Assembly: GCA_950022655.1 (NCBI GenBank)
Contig: OX465584.1
Span: 44,560,723 to 44,624,722 of the forward strand
Length of the DNA stretch: 64,000 nucleotides
Direction of reading: 5' to 3'
Origin: Alentia gelatinosa
Lineage: Eukaryota > Annelida > Polychaeta > Phyllodocida > Polynoidae
The notes beneath the pieces were generated by a model. That model was not told the origin of the DNA. It ran no database searches and worked only from the letters and a program-made list of their open reading frames with translations. How positions within the stretch are numbered: the stretch's first letter is position 1; every line of letters starts with the position of its first letter. Both the position numbers and the translations under genes were made by a program. Shown in pieces: positions 21,611 through 33,306 of the stretch.

Positions 21611-24600
21611 CAAGGAATTGTCCGTTGACGAATCTGTAAATATGTCTTACAAGACTTTATTAAATTGTCAACTTTTAATTTGTTTAGACTTACGGTTAAA
21701 AAAATATACTGTGTGCTCTATTGGCACCCCACCTAGTCGGCTGTCTGCCCTTCTTCGCTACGAAGACCTTTAAGAACCCCCCCCCCCCCTTCCCCACCCT
21801 TCCCCACCGGCCCCTCGACCTCCCAGTTGTTACCACAGACTCCCCGCCCCCCAACACACCCCTAACACCTCTCTTTGAAGCATGTGGCAGTGTTGTCCTG
21901 TTGTGTAGTCGTATCGTGTATGTACATAGTCCACTTCTTGGTGAAGCAGATGACAGTGCCATCTATTGATGGAGACATCATGACATTTTTTTTTTTACCT
22001 TGATACCGACACTAGCCTTCCGATCAAGGGGCCCTTTGGTTATATGGATTATTCTCTTCTATTGTTCATATTTCATGAAAAAGGAACCGAAGCTCTTTGT
22101 ATCAACCAGATTGTAGATTCCCTTAATAGAGCGAAAAGGCCGAATTTCTTTAACCTTAGGAAATAACTCTTCATTGCCTCTTTTGTTTATGAAGGGTATC
22201 AACACCTTCCTCGCTATTAGTAGTTGCTCTACTATAGTTTATTTGTGTTATTATCGAGGAGAAACGACGTTTTTACCACCAGCTGTCCATAAGAGGGTAT
22301 TTTAATGCGAATCTATTTTTCCTTCATTCTCAGGAAGTGAAATTTTACAAATTATATGATTTCGTTATGTCTTTTTCGAATATATTAAAATTGGCCAATG
22401 ATGTTAACGGAACCTTCAGTAATTGAGGAACATAAAGACAATTTGTCTTTTTCATTGTTGCCTGTCACCTCTGCTTCACCACGGAAGCTGTACGCATACA
22501 GACACCGCTGTGGTGCTCTCGTTCACGCTGTTGAATCGGTGTACGTTGGTTGGCATATATTGACTGTTAGATGGAGTTTGCGTCGTCCGATGTCACAGTG
22601 TAAATAGGTTCTTCTTGTATCATCGCTCGCCCCCATGCTGACTCGCCCACTCGTTTTTTAAGCTTGAAGTATGCAGTCTGAGGTCTGACCTTGACCTTGA
22701 TGGGCAGTGACCTTGACCTCGCCAGGTAAATGAGTAAATCAATCTTATAGGAACGTTTCCATGCGGATCGCTTAGTAATGGGTAGATATTGTATGTCTAA
22801 AGTTTCCTGGCAACCCCCGATTTGGCCAGTTTTGTATGTTGTTCGTGGTTTGAGAAACTGAGCTTGCCAAGGTGAAATAAGGTTTCGAAGCATTCCAAGG
22901 GATGAAGCTCAGTTTTTGTTTTAAACCTTGGCAGACTACCAAACTGATCAAACTACGACATGGCTGAGAGTATGAATGTTTACCCTTTTAGGTAGAGCGC
23001 AAGCGCACAGTGTTTCAGCAAATAAGAACGTATAAGAGAAAAGAAAATAAATTTCCGAGAATGATCTCTATCATAGTGTGTTTCCAGCATAGTTCAGACA
23101 CAGCCATTGAATTTGAAAACATCCATGAAATGCCTAGCCTTAATTTGGAAGTTAGGGTCCCCAAGTGGAGAAGGGAAATGAGATGTGAACAGTTCTAATA
23201 ACTAACTCTCAACACGTCAGAAGATGTCTCGTGATTAGTAAGGTTGTAGCTCGTGAAAGACTAATGTTTCCTCCGATGGCAGATTGCTGTACTATCTACC
23301 TTTTTGCAACTGATTATTAATATTATCCAAAATGCTTGACAGTTTAGCAACCCACGAAATGTGTTATGCAAAAAAAATTAATTCATGCCAAAATGATAGG
23401 CTTCTGGTTACGGATTCCACGAGCCAGTCTAAAGAATTAGAGAAGACTTTGGCAGTTGAATGTTTTCTTCTGTGTTGTTAGTAATTATAATGTGATTTTT
23501 GTACAGCAACATTCTGGAATCGAATTTCTAAGATGAAAAACAAATTGAAATTTCTGGTAAGTAATATGTATACTAATGTGAAAAATAGTGACCTTCCTGG
23601 GATTGAGTTTCATTCAATGTGGCGACAGTCCAGGTGCTTACATTCTCTTCTGGTGACGTCATACCTGTGTCTGACGCTAAAGAATACTGTGTTTATTTCC
23701 CAAAGTAAAACAACTATCGATGGAAATGTGTGTGGAAACAGTCACAGTGACCACGACTTGAACCAACAACCTTAGGTAGAATTGAGTGTGTGGCATTATG
23801 ACGTGTGTATCTGACGTCATGACTGCGGTTGTGACGTCAAAATCACTCCCTCACAAGTGATTCACAGGGCAGACTTCATTTAGGTGTCGCAGTCTTCTTT
23901 CAGCGAATATATGCATGAATAAAACCAGGTTATAATAGTGAAAAAGTACATATATGGGTGGTGTTTGTGTAGAGCCATTTTTGCCGTTATTACCACCACC
24001 AACCTGATCACCATATAGAATGGATTTCCTGTTCCAGACTAGATATATAGTAACCCTTTATCAAGTGGTACACCTCAGCCATTTGTCATCGTAGTTCGCC
24101 ACCCACAATCCAGTGTAATGTTTTCTTACATCATGGTGAAACGAAGAAGAGGCACGGAATCTTCATTTTCGTCGAGTTTTGATATTTTCTGACATTACCA
24201 TATATTTTTTTGTGTAAGACATAGTTCTAGGTGAACATTAGTAGGTTAGCCTCTCATTGGATGAAAATGAAGAGACAAAACTTAATCCAGCCCGAGGAAG
24301 AGAAATTGGCTGTCCCAATGGGTGAAGTGTGTAATGATTAATTTTTCTGATTATTCCGTGAATTCTGTACAGATATTGCATAAGAAGAAGAATACATTGA
24401 CTTTTATCTATGTACAATTACTGGTTTGGTCGTCGTGTCGCACCAAATGGCAAAGCAGGGAGTGCTGGAGTGATCTGCCTGAGGCATTAGGGCATTTTCA
24501 GTAACTTATTGACGTGCTGATTAAGTTACCACAGGATATTGTTAATTTATAGTAGCATTGCAATCCGACCAAAGTTTAATCGCCAATGACTATAACTTCT

Positions 24601-25340
24601 ATTAGCGCATCATATATGTATGTATCTCTTGCAATAGAAGTTTGAAAGAATTGTACTTCTTATTGATTGTTCATATGTATCGATAGTGAGGAGAAAAAAG
24701 CAAACAGAATCAAACGTCCATGCACTTATCGAACTGTCCTACTGGGAGAACATATGTACAGGCATTGGCAATATACTGTAACCATAGGGAAATTGAGATG
24801 TGTATCGAGATGCTGAACCATAAAATTGTAAGAAATGTTTCAGTTGTTTGCCGTCAGAGGGCAGCAGTGGCGTCCTCCTGGCGGTGGCGTCCCACACCAG
24901 CACTCCGTCAGCTTCAGCAGCACCAGCGACGTGTCCATTACAGAAATATATTTATGTACAGTGAACTGCCTCTCGTGTTGTTCTTTCTGGCTACACATGG
25001 TCGATATAGGTCCTAAACAAATAGCAGGAAATTAACGTTCGACACAACGGTATACACTTGAGTTGAGGCTTATGTTTCCATTAAGCAGGTAAAGCTTCTA
25101 TCCACTAAAGCTGCTGTTTCAGTAACAATCCTTTTCAAATTGAACCCGCTGAAATCATAGATACCCGTTTACAAAACACCATTTCCGGATATAGGCGCTC
25201 AGTACTTTGAGTATGTAGCTTTAAGATTATATGTCATTCTCCAACCTTTTATATCCATATCTTTGATGAACTTAACTGTCATCGTAGCTTCGAGACATAG
25301 TTATTTGGAGACGAAAGTAGTAAACTACACTTCAAAACTA
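21611..25340. other. Intergenic AT-rich DNA without recognised genes
   Basis: A C11 tract lies at about 21779-21790. Short ORFs on both strands have no recognisable similarity. TGACCTTGA-type motifs cluster at 22686-22720 (listed separately). Confidence 0.45.
22686..22720 (-). promoter_or_regulatory. Cluster of AGGTCA nuclear-receptor half-sites (candidate)
   Basis: TGACCTTGACCTTGA at 22686-22700 and TGACCTTGACCTC at 22708-22720. The complement TCAAGGTCA is the monomer site of ERR/SF-1-type nuclear receptors, and the AGGTCA copies are in direct orientation. TGACCTTGACC strings are also a common simple repeat in invertebrate non-coding DNA, so function is unproven. Confidence 0.25.
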
Positions 25341-25344
25341 CACT

Positions 25345-27220
25345 TCATAGTTTGATAGATGTGAAAGGCCAGCATCTTGAGATAACTACTTTGAAAAACT
25401 AAATTTATCAATTCTCTCATCCATCTGAGGGCTTCAGGTACAAGATAAATTATGCAAATTAGCTGTCCAAAATTCCTATTTAAAAGTCAAAGATATGCTT
25501 TGCCTTATATGACATGATCTAGATTAGAGAGGAGTATCATTTGAGTGCTTTTTGCAAAGTCTATGCATCATCATTATTGATTTCCCTATCAATATGCAAA
25601 TTCACTATGACATCATCAATATACATGAAAATAAATATCTCCATCGGATTCAGCATGTTAAAATACCCCAATACGCTAAATTACATGTCTCTATCATTGA
25701 TATCTAGAGAGTTATTCTAATAATTCTGTTCATCTGTGCTAATCCCAGGTTAACAAGCCCAGTCAACAGCCCAAAACAGTATTCTGTATCTACGACAACA
25801 GATTTCATATCTATAATTAGAATAACTGGGGAAGAGAGGATCACAAAGATATTTGGATTTTAAAAATCGGTCAAGTAGTTCAAGAATTATGGAGGAAAGT
25901 CTAGTCAGATTAGCTGAATTTGAGGAACTCAAGTATATAGTAAACAGTAGAAAGCATGGCACCACATAATGATTAGCACAGATGAACAGATTCTTTAGAA
26001 TAACTCTCTAGATATCGATGATAGAGACATGTAATTTAGCATACTGGGGTATTTTAACATGCTGAATCTAATGGAGATATTTATTTACATGTATATTGAT
26101 ATCTCTGAGGATTAATTTGATGTATGATATGCTATAGTTTGATAGATGCAAAAGGCCAGCATCTTGAAATAACTACACTGAAAAACTAAATTTATCAATT
26201 CGCTTATCCATCTGAGGACTCCAAACTAGCTGTCCAAATTCTTATTTACAAGTCAAAGATATGCTTTGCCTTATATGACATGATCTAGATTAGAGAGGAG
26301 TATTATTCGAGTGCTTTTAGCAAAATCTATGCACTCATTATGCTTTCTACTGTTTTCTAGATACTTGAGTTCCTCAAATTCAACCAATCTGAATGCACTT
26401 TCTTCCATAATTCTTGAACAACTTGACCGATTTTTAAAATCCGAATATCTTTGTGATCCTCTCTTCCCCAGCTATCTTTTGCATATATTATTCTAATTAC
26501 AGATATGAAATCCAGTCTCCTAGCTACAGAATACGGATTTGGCCATTGGCTGGGCTTGTTTACCTAGGATTAGCACAGATGAACATATTGATTAGAATAA
26601 CTCTCTAGATATTGATGATAGGGACATGATATTTAGCATAAAGAGGTAGTTTCACATGCTGAATCCAATGGAGATATTTATTTTCATGTATATTGATGAT
26701 GTCATAGTGAATTTGCATATTGATAGGTAAATCTCTAATAACGATGCATAGATTTTGCAAAAAGCACTCAAATAATACTCCTCTCTAATCTAGATCATGT
26801 CAAATAAGGCAAAGCATATCTTTGACTTGTAAATAGGAATTTGGACAGCTAATTTGCATAATTTATCTTGAACCTGAAGTCCTCAGATGGATAAAAAAAT
26901 TGATAAATTTATCAAACACCTTGATATTCTCCCTTGGGATTTCTCCTCATCGTAGTGAGAAAGAAATCCCAATGATGGATCACCTGGTGGAGAATAAAAA
27001 CATACTAAAAGTGAATGTTAATTTTAAGAATTAATTTGATGTATGATATGCCATAGTTTGATAGATGTAAAAGGCCAGCATCTTTAAATAACTAAATTTA
27101 TCAATTATCTCATCCATCTGAGGACTTCAGGTTCAAGATAAATTATGCAAATTAGCTGTCCAAATTCCTATTTACAAGTCAAAGATATGCTTTGACTTAT
27201 ATGACATGGTTTTTTTACGC
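25345..27220. repeat. Nested foldback repeat
   Basis: A block beginning near 25348 (AGGCCAGCATCTTGAGATAA, then CATCCATCTGAGG, TTATGCAAATTAGCTGTCC) reappears as its reverse complement at about 26590-26930, again in direct orientation at about 26135-26340, and truncated at about 27050-27220. An inner pair (25600-25745 versus 25968-26105) is also inverted. The 25800-25960 segment recurs inverted at 26330-26510, where both arms encode variants of a peptide containing LDRFLKS.YLCDPLFPSY. The whole can fold into large hairpins. No terminal signature identifies its class. Confidence 0.75.
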
Positions 27221-27345
27221 CATGCAATTGCAAGACTTAACTGAAAATGTACCAATGATGAGGAAGTTATTCAACAATAAAAATCTTTGGTTAAGCATAA
27301 TACATGTAGTTAAATTTAGAGATAAGACACTGTCCTTATAGGGCT

Positions 27346-27689
27346 TTGAAATGGGGCTCGACTATCACCAAAGAAAGGAGAGGATTCTGCAAACAGATCT
27401 GGATAACTTCAGTGAAAGATCCACATCCTGCAGTGAAAGATACCAGAGCGAGATGGATAAAGACTACCATCGCGGAGGCAGACATCAACACACAAGTGTT
27501 CAAGGAACATTCAACTAGGGGAGCAGCTTGCCGATGCAAACCATCCTGAGGAAAGCAAGATGGACGAATGCGAACACTCTTGCACATTTCTACAAGGGGA
27601 AGATCACCTCAGATGATACTGCCATCCAGGATATAGTTCTGCAAACAGGGCTCTATGACAACCAACCGCCTACAATACTTTCTCTTTAG
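27346..27689 (+). pseudogene. Tyrosine recombinase C-terminal fragment, frameshifted
   Basis: The first frame (27346 to about 27525) reads KDTRARWIKTTIAEADI then VFKEHSTRGAA, the H-x-x-R box of tyrosine recombinases. About 27525-27689 continues in another frame as MQTILRKARWTNANTLAHFY, matching the expected [IL]L+.A.W....TF..FY end in which Tyr is the nucleophile; it then stops at 27687-27689. A frameshift separates the two boxes, so the copy is dead. Such recombinases occur in DIRS-like retrotransposons and Crypton-type elements; the flanks do not decide which. No reverse transcriptase was seen nearby. The N-terminal part is missing. Confidence 0.7.
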
Positions 27690-29190
27690 GAGCCCAGACC
27701 AAGTGACCATTTGAAGTCTCTCTTGTTATTCGACCAACCAGCAACATGCAGTCGACTTTTCAGGTTAAACGAGACATACCTTGGTTAAAGTGATGTTTGG
27801 CCTGAAGTCTATTATGTTGCAGGGTTGCCGAATTTAGAAACAGTCTCACCTAAAGCTGTTGTTCCCTACCTGATTTTAATGTTTCTATGAGGGTAGTTTA
27901 CCTGTGTTCCATAGGATGCTAAATACTGCTGGTACCTGGCAAGTGCCGCATTTGTATTTTATTGTTTCATTTTATGTGTAATTAGTAAATTACTTAAATT
28001 CAATCAATACAATTTATCTAAAAGATGAATAATAAATCTTATATGCCCACTCATGATTTACACGGGGAGGGAACTTAGTAAAGCTGTGTTAATTAAATGT
28101 GGACAAATTAGACAAAATCACCTTACCAGGTACTCCCCCCTTCCCCTCATTTTATAAACACCTCCTCTTAACCCTGTCTGGTCATCCACATATTTTGAGT
28201 AGTTGTGCAGCATATTACTAGTCAGCCCAGTGGCATGTAGCAGCCGGTATATGATGTCTGTACTTGTCACCATCATCGCTGGGTGAAGTCACGCTCTGAG
28301 ATCTATGAGAAAGAGGGAAGACATCTACAGTTCTTAATCCTTATGCGAAAGGAATCCTATTGGAATAATCCAATGAATAACAGACAACAATGACATTATG
28401 AGATATTAATGATTGAGACGAAGGCGTGTCTGTAGGAAATATTTCAAACACAGGGTTTATTCAGTTTAACAATAAAATAACCCTAGCCTATACATCTAAA
28501 GAAATACATTGAAGTAAGATAAAATGTCGAGTCGATTTGGTTATGGCAACCAGTACAGAACCACATATTATGACATAATAAATATCAGGAAATACAGCGC
28601 CGGGCTGATACAAAAGTGAAAAACAATTGTATCATCAAACTATGTAAATATATTATATCTTCGTTGCATAATGATATATAGATGGTGCCAAACTCAATGC
28701 AGTTGGGTCGTTTCTTTTGGAAGCTTCCCTCACTTTGGGTTACACGACACAGCTTAACCTATACCAATGGTACAACAATGTACAGTAGCCGTAAATTTCT
28801 ACAGCAATTTCTTAAATATATTCACAACATGAGTGATTCCACAGAGGATGTCTTTTGTGCTGTTGATAATTTGGAGCAGCCTTCTACTAAAATTCATATG
28901 ACTTAGATCATAGTACCAGCAGATGCTGCGTGCCGTAGCTAATGTATATGTAGACATCATTTCCGGTATATCTGCAAGTGTTATCCTGAACAATTACTTT
29001 GATTAACCTAAGGCAAGCATAAAATTATCGGCTGAAAGGAATAACAATAATGCCATCAATGAAGTTGGATCAGGAAAATAACCACCAAATACTATTAGGA
29101 TTGCCACAGTCATTTAGATCTCATAATCCAAAATGTAAGTCTTAATAATAGGATATGTTAAATTGTCATTGTGGAGAATGTAGGAACCAT
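27690..29190. other. Intergenic AT-rich DNA, no feature recognised
   Basis: Short ORFs without similarity; no RNA gene recognised. Confidence 0.45.
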
Positions 29191-29193
29191 AAT

Positions 29194-29305
29194 GGCGCTG
29201 AGAGTCGCTTCAAGCGCGGGAACGACCGCCGCGCCCTCGGGCGGTCTCAGAAACGTTACCCGGTCTGGTCACGTGACCAGCAGCTTCGAATTTTCTCTCA
29301 GCGCT
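29194..29305. mobile_element. Small GC-rich inverted-repeat element beyond the receptor stop codon
   Basis: Ends GCGCTGAGAG (29195-29204) and CTCTCAGCGC (29295-29304) are inverted, with inner complementary pieces ACCGCC/GGCGGT and the perfect 16-bp palindrome CTGGTCACGTGACCAG containing an E-box. Much richer in GC than its surroundings. No clear target duplication. MITE-like, or a structured 3' UTR segment of the receptor gene. Confidence 0.5.
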
Positions 29306-29321
29306 AAAACATCTAAAAGTT

Positions 29322-29327
29322 TTTATT
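29322..29327 (-). promoter_or_regulatory. Candidate poly(A) signal of the receptor gene
   Basis: AATAAA on the minus strand about 240 bp after the receptor stop codon. Position is plausible; no transcript evidence. Confidence 0.4.
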
Positions 29328-29567
29328 GTCTGTTATATTGTATTCATCATTATATTACACTATAACTTCAGTCATTGTATAACATCACAATACAATTACC
29401 GTATTTACTCATTGCATCAATTTAAATTTTCAACTATAATAATCTCACATGATACTACTTCAATTACTATATTAATACCTCATGACTTCGGTATTAATAA
29501 CATTTAAATTCTCCACACTTGCCACTCTGTTAAGTCATTATACAACGATCTTTTCGTAACAATGGAT

Positions 29568-29932
29568 CTAATTTCTGATCCAAAGAGCTGCCACAATAAG
29601 GAAAATAAATGCAATTATTGATAAAAACACATAGAAGAAGACCATGTTCACAAACTTAGCTACTTTTTCCCACTTCTCCTTAAGCTTCTGTTCATCCTCT
29701 TCCTGTCTCATTGTCTCAGCTATTGTCCCATGTGTGTGCTCAATTTCACCCTGTGAATCTTGATGGTCAAACGGGCACACTTCATCTTTATTTCTGACAC
29801 ACTTGCATTTCATCAATTTATCAAGCCAGTTTGGTATTCTTGGAAGGGGCTTCTTGTAGAAAATGGTCATCACAGCAACAGTTATTGTTATAGACAGTGC
29901 ATTTATTAACATCAGGGCGAAGATCAACTGCA
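29568..29932 (-). CDS. Receptor exon 6 (M3, cytoplasmic loop, MA helix, M4, stop)
   Basis: Acceptor TCTTTCAG, stop at 29570-29568. 365 bp. Encodes [20 protein letters not shown] (M3), a short cytoplasmic loop with paired cysteines (KCKC), the helix [20 protein letters not shown] and an M4 ending in AALWIRN. The loop is much shorter than in most nicotinic subunits. Confidence 0.9.
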
Positions 29933-32900
29933 CTGAAAGAAAATCAAATCAACAATGCTTTATTTGTGACTCAGAAATAGGTTTCCTATTATTGTTATCA
30001 CAACTAAGTCTAATAGGACATATTGGAAGTTAAACCATAAAAAAACAATGAAATTGATTATAATGTATATCATTAAGCATGTGTATGACCATTTACAGGT
30101 ACAGCATACAAAAAATATATATGGAGACAGGGCTATGGTGCCTTAATGGAATCTGTTCCGAGTTGTTTTGGCGGTTTAGACCTACCGAGTTAGATGAACG
30201 AGGGATCTATGTACTTCCCGGGACATTTGTCTGAGACAAATCCTACAGTACTACTTAGATCCTGTATTGGAACACAACTGCCTCATCTGAATGGTAGGTT
30301 TCCATTCCCATGAGACATGTTTCTCCCTGTCAAATCAAATCAAATGTACCCAACCTAGCCAATAGGAAGCCAACTAGCTGGATTACATATTTTTCATACC
30401 CCTCCCCTCAAGTGTACATGAGTCCCAATCTACCCTGTTCTAAGGGGCCGTCCATTAAGTATGTGCATACTATTTTCGGGATAATCGACCCCCCCCCCCT
30501 CCCCTACTCCCCTGTTACACAGCATATATGCTTCTCATGAATTCCCCTCACCCTCCTTATTGCGAACGCACACTTTCTGGACCCCCCCCCCCCCCCCCCC
30601 CCATTTACCAACACCTAAAATCAGATTTACAAGGAGGAACTAATATACCTGACACAGGTGTACATTTTTTGTACTTCACACCTTTTCCCCAAACTCTGAC
30701 AATACTCCCATAGTACAAAAATCTTACAGCATATTGACAAATGGCATGTAGGATTCATATGGAAGGAGACACCTGATACATAGTCTGAAAGAAGGTCCTT
30801 TGCGGTCTACGCATATTTGAGACTTTCTCCCTTTTCTGGAGAAAATTAGCTCCAAAACTCCCCTTGCAATATCTTTCTGGTACAAACTTGCAAGTTGTAC
30901 ATGGCCCGATGTGGGTGTGGATGGTTGTGAGTGTGGATGTTCCTTGTTGGCCTCACAATTTGTAACTGTGTGGCTATTGATGAGTGTTGTTGGATGTAGG
31001 TTCTGGTGGATGTGGATGTTGGTGTGATGGGTGTGGGGTGTTGGTGTGGATGTGTGTGTGTGGATGAGCATTTGGTGGGTGTGGGTGTTGTTGTAAGTAA
31101 GTGTTGATATTGGTGGGTGCTAGTGTGGGGTGTCAGTGTGAGTGTTGGTTGGTATGAGCATGGGTGTTGGTATTGGTGTAGATGGGTGTGGGGTGTTCAT
31201 TGGTATGAAGTGATGTATGTATTAAGAATATCACAGGGTGCCTCTTAACAGGTCTTCGCTCTAGATAGTGGTCAAGGCCCAACCGTTTGCACTGCCACCC
31301 CAGTGTTTGAACTGTCCCCTATCTTCGTTTGGACTGACCCTCCGATAGGGTTTATAAGGAAGCAAATTTCCACTCAGAGCTCACTTGGAACCCAGACACT
31401 GAGGCGTCAACATCTCCAGGCTGGTGAGCAGTACTATCACTACAGTTAGGAGGCTTGAAGACCACAGGACACTAGGCTACAGAAGCCTTCACTGAGGATT
31501 GGGCTTTTCCATGAGCTGCTATCACCCCAGCACTGGAGGAACAGAGACTGATGACTGCTATATGCCACTGCTTTTAGATGATCTATATCCACCAGTTAAA
31601 GAGACATTTGACAATAACTGAAGGTCAAAGACTGTGAGTGCTGCTATAGCAAAGAGGACTATCATATGAACACTACAGAAGTGAATGTGATTTTGTATGT
31701 TGATGAGAATTGTTATGTAACTGTATACTTTGTTATAATATATGTTATAAATACATATCTGGGTATGGTTATAGGCTTCTTAGAATAGAATATATCTGAA
31801 TTCTCTTTTCTGTCACTGGGTTAGCTAGTCTATAAGATTAGGCCTGAGCTATTGTACATGACAATGAATGTAAGTGTTGGTGGATGAGGGTGATGTATAA
31901 AGTAGGAGTTGATGTTGGGAAATGGTGTGCTGCGTGTGGGGTTTGGGGTGTTGTTGTAGATGTGTGTGTCTGGGTGAACGTGCGGGTGTTGGTTGGTGTG
32001 GATGAAGGTGTTGATGGGTCTGGGTATTGTGGTAGGTAGGTATTGATATTGGTGGCTGTTGGTGTGGTGGGTAGGGGTCTTGTTGTAAGAAGCACTGGGT
32101 ACATCTGTAAGTTTTACAGTTTGAGGGGAAACTGCACAACTAGCATTTTATGTACCTTAGTGGGGGTATAAGTCCATACACACCCACGAACCTGCCTATC
32201 CACGAACCTGCATACCTACCGACCTACCTTCCCACCAGTCTGCCCACCTAACAACCTATCTATGGACCAATATGTCCTCCCACCAACCTGCTCATATATC
32301 AACCTGGCCCTGTCCAACCGCCTAACATACCGACCAGTTCATATATCAACCTGCCTACCTACTGACCTACCAACCAACCTGCTCACCTACCAACTTACCT
32401 ATTTACTAACCTACCTACCAACCTACCTGCCGACTCACCAACCTGCCCACCTACTGACCTACCTACCCACCAGTCTACCCACCTGTCAATCTACCTATCC
32501 ACCAAGCTGCCTACCGACGACTTGCTCACCTACCAACCTGTTCACTGAGCAACCATTTCACCCACTAACCAGCCTACCCACCACCCTGCCACTAGTTCCT
32601 ACCCACCTACAGACATAAACACCATCCAATATGACCATCCACATACCAGTGAATATGTACATCAATCAACTTACCCATCCAGCAGGCTGTCCACCAAACA
32701 ACACTGCTGGATGGCCCCTAAGGGACTTTGTCTGAGACAATGCACCAGGTGGGCCCTTCCATGTAAAAACAATCTGTCATTTTCCCTTGAGACTGAGAAA
32801 GCAAGAAAGTGGTATCCTGCTATGTGATATTTGTACTAAAGGGAGACTTGCCTGAGATTGGTGAAAAGATGCGAAGCACACTCGTCTCTGGTACATTAGA

Positions 32901-33195
32901 CCTTATGTGTGAATCCCGCTTTCGCACACAATAATAATGAAGAATAGATTTCATTGGGGTACCTTCACTCTGTCTCATTATTACATACCTTAAAATCATT
33001 CAAACGTAATTCTAATACTGACAAATTTTACTTACAGCCAGTCATGTGGTAAAGAGGGACGAACTATATCTATTCATCACACATAATATATATCCTATGT
33101 ATGATAATAGGAATGCTGGATTCAATGAATGTTATTATGTAACAAATAAGGACATAATTATGTATTGTCTTTGAGAAGAATGAAAATCACAAAAA

Positions 33196-33258
<63 letters not shown>

Positions 33259-33274
33259 TATATATATCTATATC

Positions 33275-33306
<32 letters not shown>

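Noticed and set aside
24720..25035. Possible extra exon in a GC-richer patch near 24860-24940
   Set aside because: No convincing splice pair in one frame and the RhoGAP gene already has its stop at 19372.
32262..32618. 118-residue Thr/Pro/Leu/Tyr-rich ORF
   Set aside because: Translation of the CCTACC array.
30443..32726. A single 2.3-kb MITE-derived element between two GGGGCC-type ends
   Set aside because: The right end matches over only about 13 bp and the interior is unrelated arrays; a chance or separate relic is more likely.
32855..32945. tRNA gene
   Set aside because: Boxes are degenerate and no cloverleaf can be drawn; recorded only as a possible SINE relic.
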